Source of the DNA: Tamlana sp038148895
Lineage (GTDB): Bacteria; Bacteroidota; Bacteroidia; Flavobacteriales; Flavobacteriaceae
Strand: one strand, 5' to 3'
Assembly: GCA_038148895.1 (NCBI GenBank)
Contig: JBBVGQ010000001.1
Length of the DNA: 64,000 nt
The position numbers and the translations under genes were made by a program. Positions 26,116-35,155 of this stretch are shown here, piece by piece (position 1 is the stretch's first letter; the number at the start of each line of letters is the position of its first letter). Below the pieces are notes generated by a model that worked only from the letters and a program-made list of their open reading frames with translations, was not told the origin of the DNA and made no database searches.

Positions 26116-27672
26116 TTAAAGCGTTTCACAAACTGCTTCTGCGCATCGTTCACCATCCATAGCAGCTGAAACAATGCCGCCAGCATAACCTGCGCCTTCA
26201 CCGCAAGGATAAAGATTGGTTATTTGCGGATGTGCCAATTGCTCCGTTCTTGGTATGGAAACTGGTGATGAGGTTCTGGATTCCACGCCCACAATATTGG
26301 CTTCTTCGGTATAATAGCCTTTCATTTTTCTTCCGAAGGCATCAAAGCCTTTTCGCAATCTGCTTCCTATGAGTTTAGGCAAAAGTGAGTGAAGCGGCGC
26401 TGAATTTAAACCCGGCTGGTATGATGAGGGATTCAATGTGTTTGAAAATTTGCCCTCAACAAAATCGGTAAGTCGTTGTGCTGGCGCAGTCTGACTTCTT
26501 CCACCAGCAGTGAAGGCCAATTTCTCCAAGTTCTTTTGGTATTCTAATCCTTTAAGTGGGCCAAATTGTTCGTATTTGGGCAAATCGGTTTGCACATTTA
26601 TTTCAACAACAATACCGGAATTGGCATATAAATTATTCCGTTTTGATGGTGACATGCCATTAACCACCACTTCGCCATTGGCCGTTGCAGCAGGAACTAT
26701 AAATCCACCAGGGCACATACAAAAAGAATAAACACCTCGGTCGTTGACCTGTTCCACCAAACTGTAAGATGCTGCAGGCAATAACTCTGGTCGCTCACCG
26801 GAGCAGTGATATTGAATGGAATCGATGATATGCTGCGGATGCTCTGCCCGTACACCCATAGCAAACGATTTAGCTTCTATAGCAATGTGTTTTTTATGAA
26901 GCAAATAAAAAATATCCCTTGCCGAATGTCCTGTAGCCAAAATTACTTTTTCAACGGCAATCTCTTCACCATTTTGAAGTTCGAGAGCATATATTTTATT
27001 GTTTTTTATTTTAAAGTTGGTAACACGTGTTTCAAAATGAATTTCACCACCATGTTTTAAAACAGTTTCCCGTATATTTTGAACCACTTTTGGCAACTTA
27101 TTCGTGCCAATATGCGGATGGGCATCTACCAAAATTTGCTCTGTAGCGCCATGATAAACTAAGTTTTCAAAAATGCGTCTTACGTCACCACGCTTTAAAC
27201 TTCGGGTGTAGAGTTTGCCATCGCTATATGTGCCAGCACCACCTTCACCAAAACAGTAATTGGAGTCTTCGTTTACATAATGCTCTTGGTTTATGGCGCG
27301 TAAATCTCGGCGACGGTCTTTTACATTTTTACCACGCTCTAAAACAATGGGTTTAAAACCTAACTCAATACAACGCAGTGCGGCGTACATGCCTGCAGGG
27401 CCAAAACCAATTATGTGAATGGGTTTGGCTTTTGAAACGTCTTGGTAATCAAAATGGTATTCTGAAGTTTTGGGTGCATCTTCGTTTATAAAAACCGCTA
27501 CTTTGTAGTTGAAGACAATATTGGGTTTTCTGGCATCGATGGATTTTCTCAGGACTTTAATGCCCGAAATATCAGTCTTGTCAATCGCCAATTTTTCGGC
27601 CGATTTTAAAACTAAAATGCCACTAATTTCTTCCTCTTTTAATGAAACACGAAGTTGAATTTCTTTTACCAT
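26116..27672 (-). CDS. FAD-dependent oxidoreductase (BaiN/HI0933-like, NAD(P)/FAD)
   Basis: The 518-residue protein has an N-terminal domain of about 90 residues, then the dinucleotide-binding motif IIGFGPAGMYAALRCIELGFKP. Further on are the Gly-rich GEGGAGTYSDGKLYTR, LATGHSARDI and the C-terminal FAD contact LYPCGEGAGYAGGIVSAAMDG. These features fit the large uncharacterised FAD-dependent family seen across Bacteroidota. The electron partner and substrate are unknown. It starts a short run with the acetyltransferase, fabD and lspA on the reverse strand. Confidence 0.88.
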   Translation of the reverse strand: MVKEIQLRVSLKEEEISGILVLKSAEKLAIDKTDISGIKVLRKSIDARKPNIVFNYKVAVFINEDAPKTSEYHFDYQDVSKAKPIHIIGFGPAGMYAALRCIELGFKPIVLERGKNVKDRRRDLRAINQEHYVNEDSNYCFGEGGAGTYSDGKLYTRSLKRGDVRRIFENLVYHGATEQILVDAHPHIGTNKLPKVVQNIRETVLKHGGEIHFETRVTNFKIKNNKIYALELQNGEEIAVEKVILATGHSARDIFYLLHKKHIAIEAKSFAMGVRAEHPQHIIDSIQYHCSGERPELLPAASYSLVEQVNDRGVYSFCMCPGGFIVPAATANGEVVVNGMSPSKRNNLYANSGIVVEINVQTDLPKYEQFGPLKGLEYQKNLEKLAFTAGGRSQTAPAQRLTDFVEGKFSNTLNPSSYQPGLNSAPLHSLLPKLIGSRLRKGFDAFGRKMKGYYTEEANIVGVESRTSSPVSIPRTEQLAHPQITNLYPCGEGAGYAGGIVSAAMDGERCAEAVCETL

Positions 27673-27702
27673 GGTGCAAAATTAGGGAAATCGCATTGGT
27701 TT

Positions 27703-28644
27703 TTATTGAATTTTATAATCCGAGTAAATGGAATTTATATCCAAAGATTTGGCATCACCGCTATGGATAATCAAACGATATTTTAAAATGGTAGGATGCG
27801 TTTGTGAAAGGATAACAGGTTCTGCCCCGGGAAAAGGATAAACGGCATTTTGCATGCTACGTTGTTTGCGTAAAATCCATTGGTTAATGGGTTTGGGATT
27901 GTTCGGATGGCATAAAATAGTAATTCCTGACGGCTCTTCAATTTCAGTAAATGAACCTGAAATGTCCATCCAAGGGCCTGCTTTTATAGGCAAATTTTCG
28001 GGGGTGACATGGCCTGTTGAACTGGTAAAAGCAACATCATTTGGCAACTTAATTCTTGGTGAAAATCCACCATAGCCTTTAGCGTCTTCCGAACCGCCCA
28101 TGCGCATATTGGATTCTAAAGCCAACAACGTTATTTCAATATCTATAGGTCTATAATTTTCTGTTTTGGGATAAACTTTCAGGATTGTTACTTCTTTTAC
28201 AAAAGGTTTTTCATTTCCTTCGAAATCCAGCCACAAATCTGATTTCCATAAAACTTCGGCTTGAATGGCTTTCGTGGAAGAGCTTTGAGGAAGTTCTTTA
28301 ACAGAAACCACATCCCAACTAAAATGGTTAATTTCCCAACCATCGCCTATGCGTTTGTCGCCAATATATAATTGATGCCATGCCCAGAATATGCCCCGGT
28401 GGTGCGGATGGTCTTCAGGGAAATCTTCAGTTAAAACTTCACTATTTAATGAATAGATTGGATGAATATAATTGGCTCTTTTGTATTTGCCATTCAAAGA
28501 TTTTTCGGTAATTTGATATTTGAGGATGCTGTCATTTCCCTCTAAAAAACAGGCTGCATCAGCGTTTATGGAAACATTGATTTGTTTTGAATCTGAACAA
28601 CAAAAAAGTCCAATTGAAATCAATAAAAAGAATATCCATTTCAT
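27703..28644 (-). CDS. DUF6807 (PmoA-like) lipoprotein
   Basis: The 313-residue protein has a lipobox (LFCC, about residue 16) and the DUF6807 pattern: HPIYSLNSEVLTEDFPEDHPHHRGIFWAW, IGDGWEINH and a late NPKPINQWILRKQ. The name PmoA is a database label; this family has no link to methane oxidation that I know of. It often sits among carbohydrate genes with Gfo/Idh oxidoreductases and symporters. Its ATG overlaps the hydrolase stop codon (ATGA), so they are translated together. Confidence 0.85.
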   Translation of the reverse strand: MKWIFFLLISIGLFCCSDSKQINVSINADAACFLEGNDSILKYQITEKSLNGKYKRANYIHPIYSLNSEVLTEDFPEDHPHHRGIFWAWHQLYIGDKRIGDGWEINHFSWDVVSVKELPQSSSTKAIQAEVLWKSDLWLDFEGNEKPFVKEVTILKVYPKTENYRPIDIEITLLALESNMRMGGSEDAKGYGGFSPRIKLPNDVAFTSSTGHVTPENLPIKAGPWMDISGSFTEIEEPSGITILCHPNNPKPINQWILRKQRSMQNAVYPFPGAEPVILSQTHPTILKYRLIIHSGDAKSLDINSIYSDYKIQ

Positions 28645-30014
28645 TTTAAATGGGTTTTAAAAAAGTTGTAAAGCACGGTTAAATCCTTATAGTTTTGAGG
28701 AACGGAATGCCCTTTGCCATAATTAATTAAAGTCGAATTGGGCACGTTTAATGAATCCAATTTTGCCTTAAAATGTATTATCTGGTCTTGGTAATACGGT
28801 TCGTCATCTTGGTTATAAAAAAACAGCACAGGAGCCGTTTTAGAAGATTCCACCAAATAACTTGCGCCCATGGTTTCCCATAAAGACCGGTTGTTTTCTA
28901 AATCGCCCCAAGCCCATGGGCAACGGGTTTCAAGATTATGGTCGCCATCGTTTAAAACATTATAAATTTGGGTATAATCAAAAACACCCGGCCCGAGGGC
29001 AGCGGCTTGCACGTTGTCCGAAACGCCCAAATGAAAACCTGCATTTTCAAATTCAGGAACTTTTTTGTCGCCTATAGCAATAGACCCAGATGTTGAACCA
29101 CGGGAGAACCCGTATATGCCCATGTTAGTTGAAAGTCCTAATTTTTCACCTTCAACCCGTAACATTCGGATGGCCGATTTTACCTTTTGGGCGGCATCGG
29201 GGTTTGTTTGATATGATTTATAAGTTTCTGGCTCACCACCTTTGGGTTTGCCTTTATCCCACGAGCAATATTTGGGATGGTCTGCTATGGCCCATGCCAT
29301 GCCATGTGCCGGTAGTCCTTCCAAAAACGAATCGTTAAACCCAGAAAAGGTATATTTTAAATAGGTACGCTTGTTTTTGTTGGTATCGGTTAGTTCGCCC
29401 GTTTCAGGGTTAAACGTTGCATAACTGTTGCTGTAAGAAAAGGACAAAATTACGGGCACTTTTTTTGAGGGATTTGATGGATAAACAATATCCATATTTA
29501 GCATATCGCCATAGGTGTATTCTTTTGGTGTGTTGTAAACGGTTGGGTCATCCTTAAAATAGGGCACGTTTCTGGCAATGCGGTAACCCTCAAACAATAC
29601 ATAGGTTTGGTAAACAGAACAGTCGGTCAGCCCACAAAAATCACCGTCATCAATAGAATTGTTTATGGCAATAATGTCTTCGTTTATTTTGATGGCTGTT
29701 GCATTGGGGTGATTTTTATAATCGAGTTCTATAACCCGATAACCTTGGTTTAATAGCCAATCAATATCTTGTTTGTTGGTATTTTGCCCGATTTTATCGA
29801 GTGGCAAATGTTCTAAATAAATGATGGTTGCATAACCACCTTCAAAATCTTTTGCTGGAGTTTTGGGGTTGTTTATGGTGTAATTAATGTTTTGCCCAAC
29901 AACCGAGCTATGCCATTCGCCTTGCAAAGTTGAATGACAAGAGTTAAGCAAAAAAACAAACATAAAAAAGGTTACCATGCTTTTTTGAAACCGAAAAAAA
30001 ACTGCTTTTTGCAT
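28641..30014 (-). CDS. Alpha/beta hydrolase, lipoprotein
   Basis: The 457-residue protein has a lipobox (LLNSC, Cys26). The nucleophile elbow GFSRGS (near residue 308) and a late GKGHSVPQ, probably the catalytic His, point to an alpha/beta hydrolase. The N-terminal part (residues 27-170) is unusual and rich in Asn and Tyr. It may be an esterase removing acyl groups from polysaccharides, which is an inference from its DUF6807 and symporter neighbours. No known esterase subfamily is recognised with confidence. Confidence 0.78.
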   Translation of the reverse strand: MQKAVFFRFQKSMVTFFMFVFLLNSCHSTLQGEWHSSVVGQNINYTINNPKTPAKDFEGGYATIIYLEHLPLDKIGQNTNKQDIDWLLNQGYRVIELDYKNHPNATAIKINEDIIAINNSIDDGDFCGLTDCSVYQTYVLFEGYRIARNVPYFKDDPTVYNTPKEYTYGDMLNMDIVYPSNPSKKVPVILSFSYSNSYATFNPETGELTDTNKNKRTYLKYTFSGFNDSFLEGLPAHGMAWAIADHPKYCSWDKGKPKGGEPETYKSYQTNPDAAQKVKSAIRMLRVEGEKLGLSTNMGIYGFSRGSTSGSIAIGDKKVPEFENAGFHLGVSDNVQAAALGPGVFDYTQIYNVLNDGDHNLETRCPWAWGDLENNRSLWETMGASYLVESSKTAPVLFFYNQDDEPYYQDQIIHFKAKLDSLNVPNSTLINYGKGHSVPQNYKDLTVLYNFFKTHLK

Positions 30015-30123
30015 AGTTTAAAGCTAATGAAATAGTGGTTTATGATTTTGGGAATTCTGAGAGTTTTGTTAAATGATCTCGTATAACTGTCAGTTCGAGT
30101 TATTCATTGTTGCGTGCTTGCTA

Positions 30124-30879
30124 TTATACATCTAATATTTCTGAATTTTTAATTTTTTGACTCAATGTTGGATTTACCTTATTTAAAATTTCAATTATGG
30201 TTTTGTCAAACCATTTTCCAACAAATGGGCTTAAATAAATTTCGTCAATTAATTCGCTTAAGTCAATTCTTAGTCTTCTCCCAACAGAAACGTCGTATGG
30301 TGGATTAATTCCGCCCTCTGATTGGGGATAATGAAATATAAAAAGTCTTAATTCCTTTTCGTAATCGTAAAATTTATTTTTGGTTGTTATAACATTAAAT
30401 CTGTTTTCAGGCTCTTCTTTTATAAAGTCAGTATATTTTACTTTAGAGATAAAAATATCTTCTTTAAAAGAGTCATTTCCGTTTTTAATTGCTTTTGTAA
30501 GTTTTGCAACAGTTGTCCTAATCGCTACTCCAGATTTTGAGCCACCGAGATAGATTTTCCATAAAGCGTAAGATTCATTTTGGCTTATTGTCCAACAATT
30601 TAAAAGCGTTAATTTTTTGAGGGAATGTATCTGTCTTAATCTTATTTGTCTTTCAATTTCGGCTTCTTCTCTTGAAAGGCCATTACTTTTAATTGATTTT
30701 AATAAATAGTCTTGATTGCGTTTTGGAATAAGTCCTTCATATTTATCAGACATTTTTGCAGCATTAGAAAAGAACAATTCTTGAGAAATTAATAGGTCTA
30801 GAAATTTATCCAATCCGACGTATCTCCAAATAACTGTATTTCCGTGAGGAATATCTAAATTTTTGTTTTTAACTATCAT
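30124..30879 (-). CDS. DUF2971 domain-containing protein
   Basis: The 251-residue soluble protein has the DUF2971 start WRYVGLDKFLDLLISQELFFSNAAKMSDKYEG, noted here only in part as YVGLDKFLDL and FSNAAKMSDKYEG. Its later part has EKELRLFIFH and a C-terminal VGRRLRIDLSELIDEIYLSP. The family is often found in accessory islands and some defence loci; its biochemical role is unknown. It interrupts a block of carbohydrate-type genes. AT content looks a little above its neighbours, which may mean later arrival. Confidence 0.82.
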   Translation of the reverse strand: MIVKNKNLDIPHGNTVIWRYVGLDKFLDLLISQELFFSNAAKMSDKYEGLIPKRNQDYLLKSIKSNGLSREEAEIERQIRLRQIHSLKKLTLLNCWTISQNESYALWKIYLGGSKSGVAIRTTVAKLTKAIKNGNDSFKEDIFISKVKYTDFIKEEPENRFNVITTKNKFYDYEKELRLFIFHYPQSEGGINPPYDVSVGRRLRIDLSELIDEIYLSPFVGKWFDKTIIEILNKVNPTLSQKIKNSEILDV

Positions 30880-30975
30880 TTTTCAGCTTGTACAGAACTT
30901 GGTGATATGTTTTGTTTTAATGACTTAGCGAAACGAATTTAGTTGAATTTTTTTACAAGACCAATTTAAACTAAT

Positions 30976-32367
30976 TTATTTCGGTTTGTTATTGGTTTTA
31001 TCTTGAAAAAGAATACTTCCAATAACCATACTTAAGCAACTGGAAACAGTTCCATAAATGGTGGCGTCAATTCGAGTATCATAAATAAAGCAAAACAGCC
31101 AAGTGAGTCCGCCAATTATAATCGCAGACCACGCCCCAATAACAGAAGCCTTTTTCCAAAACAAACCAAAGGTAAAAGGCGCAAAAAGACAAACTAAAAT
31201 TAGGCTTAAAGATGCTTCAACCAACCCTACAATATCTGTATCGTCAAATGCAAAATAACAGGAAAGAATAGCGATTAAAATAACGCTTAATCTTGTGTAA
31301 AGCAGTAGGCGTTTATCCGACAGGCTTTTGGCGTATGGCCTAATAAGGTTTTCTCCAATTACCGTTGCAGGAGCTAGCATGGCGCCACTTGAGGTGCTTA
31401 AAATGGCAGATATCATAGCCCCATAAAAAAGTATTTGCACAGGTGTGCTGGTCATAGCGTTTACCAAATTTGGAATAACACTTTGATAATCATTACCTCC
31501 AATTAATTCAGGATATAATTGAATACCGCCCAAGCCAATTAACAGAGGGATGCTGGGGATAAGAATTAAAAGAATTGCCCCGAGAAAAAGACCGTTTCGG
31601 GCAGCTTTTTCACTTTTTGCAGAAAACACACGTTGGTATATTTCCTGTACTGGTATGGCCCCAACTACAAAAGCCAATAAAAGTGCAATGTAATCTGACC
31701 ATTCATCAAGCCCTCCAGTTGGGAAAATATTGAAAAATTCTTTGGGCTGACTTGCAAAAATAGGTCCGATGCCTCCTGTTCGGCTCAAGGTTTCAAATAA
31801 AAGGATGGATAAGCCCAAAAGAATCATGATGCTTTGAACCATATCGGTGTAAGCTACGGCCCACATACCACCAATGTAGGTGTACAAAACCACAATGGTG
31901 GCACCTATAAAAATGCCGTAGGTAATGGGAACGCCCATAACGGCATTAAATAAATAAGCCAAGGCAACGAATTGGGCAGCAATCCAATGCGGGTATGCGA
32001 AGGTCATCAATATTGACGAAGCTAGCTCAAGTTTTTTGTTGTACTTTATTCTGAAGAAATCGTTTACGGTAACGATATTCATCCGATACAATTTGCGTGC
32101 GTAGAATTGCCCAACTATAAACAAGCAAATTCCTCCGGATACAATTAAGGTGACGTATGAAGAAAATCCGTCTTGGATGAAATAACCGGGATTCCCCATG
32201 ATTTGGCTGCTGCCAAACCATGTAGCAAATAAGGTTACCGCAACAAAAGATGTGGTTAGGTTTTTTCCAGCAAGGGTGAAATCGCCAGATGTTTTTATTC
32301 TTTTTGAGGCCCAAAACCCAATGCCGAGTGTGGCCAATAAGTAGATGATGATGAAAAAACTAATCAA
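30976..32367 (-). CDS. Sodium:solute symporter family transporter
   Basis: The 463-residue SSS-family membrane protein has about 13 predicted helices. It shows ASKRIKTSGDFTLAGKNLTTS near the start, ATWFGSSQIMGNP, and ISAILSTSSGAMLAPATVIGEN in the middle. The missing C-terminal extension makes it shorter than the symporter at 18185. It probably imports a sugar or sugar acid released by the nearby lipoprotein hydrolase. A start at 32367 gives the usual first transmembrane helix. Confidence 0.88.
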   Translation of the reverse strand: MISFFIIIYLLATLGIGFWASKRIKTSGDFTLAGKNLTTSFVAVTLFATWFGSSQIMGNPGYFIQDGFSSYVTLIVSGGICLFIVGQFYARKLYRMNIVTVNDFFRIKYNKKLELASSILMTFAYPHWIAAQFVALAYLFNAVMGVPITYGIFIGATIVVLYTYIGGMWAVAYTDMVQSIMILLGLSILLFETLSRTGGIGPIFASQPKEFFNIFPTGGLDEWSDYIALLLAFVVGAIPVQEIYQRVFSAKSEKAARNGLFLGAILLILIPSIPLLIGLGGIQLYPELIGGNDYQSVIPNLVNAMTSTPVQILFYGAMISAILSTSSGAMLAPATVIGENLIRPYAKSLSDKRLLLYTRLSVILIAILSCYFAFDDTDIVGLVEASLSLILVCLFAPFTFGLFWKKASVIGAWSAIIIGGLTWLFCFIYDTRIDATIYGTVSSCLSMVIGSILFQDKTNNKPK

Positions 32368-32501
32368 ATTTAAGTTCTATTTGATTGGACTTTAGGTGTT
32401 GATAATCTAAAGTAGTCCAAATTTTTTAACAAATTGAGCTTTGTTGAAAAAATTAATCAGTTCTCAAACCACAAATTGTTGATTAAAGCGCAACAATATG
32501 T

Positions 32502-33434
32502 TTATTTTCGCTCATAGGTGATAAACGAAAATTCGTGGTCGTCGTTTTCGTCTTTTTTATGAAAAACGTTGGCGGTTTCTTTCCAGATGGTTTCATCAAT
32601 TTTTGGAAAAAAGGTGTCGGCCTCAAAAGTGGCATGAACACGGGTCAATTCAATTTTATCGGCTATGCCCATAGCTTGCTCATAAATCTCTCCGCCACCG
32701 ATAATAAAGGGCTGAGAATCGTTTTTTGAAGCGTCAATGGCGTCTTTCAAATTATTCACAACAATAACACCAGCCGGAACTTTGTAGTTGGGTTGTCTGG
32801 TAATAACCACATGGGTTCTGTTTGGCAATGGCTTTGGGAAACTTTCAAAAGTTTTTCGCCCCATAATAATGTGGTGCCCGTTGGTTAAAGATTTAAAGCG
32901 TTTTAAGTCGTCGCTTAAATGCCATATAAGTTGGTTTCCTTTTCCAATGGCATCATTTTCTGCAGCAGCGGCAATAATGGTCAGTGCTGATTTGCTCTTT
33001 TTGGAATTTTCTTTTTGAGTATTTGTATCAAGGTCATTGTAAACTTCGCTTTGCGCTATTAACGTTTCTTCTTTTACAAAACCTTCTTTTAGTTTTTCAA
33101 TTCGGTTTTGTTGTTTGGCCACCAATTTTTCCAATTGCGCCTTTTCCCAGTCTTTTCCCATAAATTTATGGGTTACAAAAACATTGAATGCATGGTATAA
33201 AAAGAAAAACAGCCAAATTAAGATAGCATACACAAACCAGTTGATTTCAAATATGGTAAAATCCTTGCCGATGCCCAATACCGTATTGGCCAGAATTAAA
33301 AACAGGGCACCTATTAAGAACACAACAAAATGAATGTATAAACGCTTTTTTTGCTTGATGCGCTTTTGTGCATTTTCAATAAGTTCTAACTGCTCTTTAT
33401 CTATTTGTGGATTGGCTTTTCTCTTTCCAAACAT
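32502..33434 (-). CDS. 2TM domain - dihydrofolate reductase fusion
   Basis: The 310-residue protein begins with a 2TM domain: helices at about 31-54 and 63-87, then HKFMGKDWE. A charged linker (about 95-148, coiled-coil-like KLVAKQQNRIEKLKEG) leads to a complete DHFR (about 149-310). DHFR marks are WHLSDDLKRFK with D176 at the catalytic Asp position, MGRKTFESFP, PLPNRTHVV and FIIGGGEIYE. DHFR reduces dihydrofolate with NADPH. Here the enzyme would be tethered to the cytoplasmic side of the inner membrane. In related bacteria I recall the two parts as separate adjacent genes. Confidence 0.9.
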   Translation of the reverse strand: MFGKRKANPQIDKEQLELIENAQKRIKQKKRLYIHFVVFLIGALFLILANTVLGIGKDFTIFEINWFVYAILIWLFFFLYHAFNVFVTHKFMGKDWEKAQLEKLVAKQQNRIEKLKEGFVKEETLIAQSEVYNDLDTNTQKENSKKSKSALTIIAAAAENDAIGKGNQLIWHLSDDLKRFKSLTNGHHIIMGRKTFESFPKPLPNRTHVVITRQPNYKVPAGVIVVNNLKDAIDASKNDSQPFIIGGGEIYEQAMGIADKIELTRVHATFEADTFFPKIDETIWKETANVFHKKDENDDHEFSFITYERK

Positions 33435-33752
33435 ATGCTAAAAATAATGACTGTAAAGTTAAAGTTTTTTTGCTGACATCATAGCGATTGACCAATAACG
33501 GGACTAGAAAATAGCAATAAAAATTTTGTTTCTCAAAAACCCCTGAAAATCAGTGGAAAACGCTTGATTTTATATTGTTGAAATAATAAATATTTCGCTT
33601 ATTTTTTTATGGACTTCAATTTTAATCGATTACATTTTAACAAATTGATAATTCTTAAAGGTAAAGCCATATAAATAATGGTCTCTAGGGAATTGTTTCA
33701 TAAATTTGTGGCATATAACAACACTTGAACAACACAATTAAAAATTAAAATT
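33435..33752. other. Gene-free AT-rich gap before the CBM48 gene
   Basis: No frame of interest is seen. It holds the divergent upstream regions of the DHFR fusion and the CBM48 gene and a -7 box at 33701. Confidence 0.5.
33701..33708 (+). promoter_or_regulatory. -7 box TAAATTTG upstream of the CBM48 gene
   Basis: This is an exact TAnnTTTG match, 45 nt upstream of the ATG at 33753. No convincing TTTG is found at -33. Confidence 0.5.
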
Positions 33753-34049
33753 ATGGCTATTAAAAAACAATATTTGAAAAGCAAACCTGTTTGTAAAGTT
33801 ACTTTTTCTATTGATGCGGAAGATGCAAAAAAAGTTTCTGTTGTTGGTTCTTTCAATGACTGGAATGCTAAGAAATCAGCGCTTAAAAAATTGAAAAGTG
33901 GTACTTTTAAGGGTACTTTTGATTTAGAAACTGGAAACTCTTACGAGTTTAAATATATTGTTGACGGTGTTTACGTTAACGACGAAGCTGCCGATGCTTA
34001 TGCATGGAATGATTTTGCTGGTGCAGAAAACGGCGTAATAAACTTATAA
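33753..34049 (+). CDS. Isoamylase early-set (CBM48/glycogen-binding) domain protein
   Basis: The 98-residue protein consists of a single CBM48 fold. It has VTFSIDAEDAKKVSVVGSFND, which I identify by VVGSFNDWN, then GTFKGTFDLETG and YEFKYIVDG. The Trp of FNDW and the aromatic set fit AMPK-beta-like glycogen-binding domains. There is no enzyme attached and no glycogen gene nearby, so it may bind glycan or act as a small adaptor. Its lysine-rich start suggests a cytoplasmic location. Confidence 0.88.
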   Translation: MAIKKQYLKSKPVCKVTFSIDAEDAKKVSVVGSFNDWNAKKSALKKLKSGTFKGTFDLETGNSYEFKYIVDGVYVNDEAADAYAWNDFAGAENGVINL

Positions 34050-34073
34050 GCAAGACTGAAAAAAAAATTAAAG

Positions 34074-34100
34074 GGCTTTCCATCTTGGAAAGCCTTTTTT
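34074..34100. terminator. Bidirectional terminator between CBM48 gene and thyA
   Basis: GGCTTTCC (34074-34081), loop ATCTT, GGAAAGCC (34087-34094) and a T6 run form a strong terminator; an A run precedes it. Confidence 0.92.
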
Positions 34101-34107
34101 ATTGCAT

Positions 34108-34932
34108 TTAAACAGCCACAACACCTTTTATGTGTGGGTGTGGATTGTAGTCAACCAATGTAAAATCATCAAAAGTAAAGCTGAAAATATCTTTTACCTC
34201 GGGGTTTAAAATCATTTTTGGCAATGGTCTTAGATCTCTGGATAGTTGTAGTTCCAATTGCTCGTAGTGGTTGCTGTAAATATGGGCATCGCCAAAGGTG
34301 TGAATGAACTCACCAGCCTCATAACCACAAACTTGGGCCATCATCATCGTAAATAATGCATACGATGCAATATTAAACGGAACGCCCAAAAAGATATCGG
34401 CGCTACGCTGATATAGTTGGCAAGACAATTTTCCGTTAGCTACATAAAACTGAAAAAATGCATGGCACGGAGGCAAAGCAGCCTTGCCATTGGCAACATT
34501 TTCACTAAACGATTTTGAGGTGTCCGGAAGCACGGAAGGATTCCATGCAGAAACCAATAATCGGCGACTGTTTGGGTTGTTTTTTAAAGTGTGTACAACC
34601 TCTTTAATTTGGTCTATTTCATCACTGTTCCAGTTGCGCCATTGGTGGCCGTAAACAGGGCCTAAATCACCATTTTCATCTGCCCATTCGTTCCAAATCC
34701 GCACTCCGTTTTCTGTAAGGTACTTAATGTTAGTGTCACCTTTTAAAAACCATAACAACTCATAGATAATAGATTTTAAGTGTAGTTTTTTTGTGGTTAC
34801 CATAGGGAACCCTTCGCTTAAATCAAATCGCATCTGGTAGCCAAAAACACTTTTTGTGCCAGTTCCTGTGCGATCTCCTTTTTCGTTGCCGTTTTCTAAA
34901 ACGTGTTTTACTAAGTCGTGGTATTGCTTCAT
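34108..34932 (-). CDS. thyA: Thymidylate synthase
   Basis: The 274-residue enzyme converts dUMP to dTMP using methylene-tetrahydrofolate, which leaves dihydrofolate for DHFR. The catalytic Cys156 is in LPPCHAFFQFYV. Other marks are DRTGTGTKSVFG (20-31), GPVYGHQWR and the phosphate-binding QLYQRSADIFLGVPFNIASYA. The length is normal for the family. The DHFR fusion is close by (32502), so the two halves of the thymidylate cycle share a locus. Confidence 0.97.
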   Translation of the reverse strand: MKQYHDLVKHVLENGNEKGDRTGTGTKSVFGYQMRFDLSEGFPMVTTKKLHLKSIIYELLWFLKGDTNIKYLTENGVRIWNEWADENGDLGPVYGHQWRNWNSDEIDQIKEVVHTLKNNPNSRRLLVSAWNPSVLPDTSKSFSENVANGKAALPPCHAFFQFYVANGKLSCQLYQRSADIFLGVPFNIASYALFTMMMAQVCGYEAGEFIHTFGDAHIYSNHYEQLELQLSRDLRPLPKMILNPEVKDIFSFTFDDFTLVDYNPHPHIKGVVAV

Positions 34933-34936
34933 AATA

Positions 34937-34958
34937 TTTCCCGCGAAGGCAGGAATCT
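34937..34958. repeat. Palindromic element TTCCYGCG..GCAGGAATCT, copy 1
   Basis: TTCC-C-GC/GC-A-GGAA around a GAAG loop, just upstream of thyA. It shares the form TTCCyGCG..rGyAGGAATCT with the copy at 50471. Confidence 0.5.
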
Positions 34959-35098
34959 TTTTAAGGTTTAGTGTGGATTGAACTTCAAGAATCCGTCGTG
35001 CAATTTAAATAAAAACAGAAGTATTTTTTATAGGATTTAAACTTGAAATATTAAAAAGTTATTAACGCTTCAGGTTTGAGATGTGATTTTAGATTTAA

Positions 35099-35130
35099 AA
35101 AAAACCTCATCTCTTAGATGAGGTTTTTTT
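35099..35130. terminator. Terminator after the T9SS protein gene
   Basis: AAACCTCATCT (35102-35112), loop CTT and AGATGAGGTTT (35116-35126) form a perfect stem with A and T runs outside. On the reverse strand it lies just past the stop codon at 35156. Confidence 0.92.
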
Positions 35131-35155
35131 CGAGATTTTATGATTTTAAAACGTG

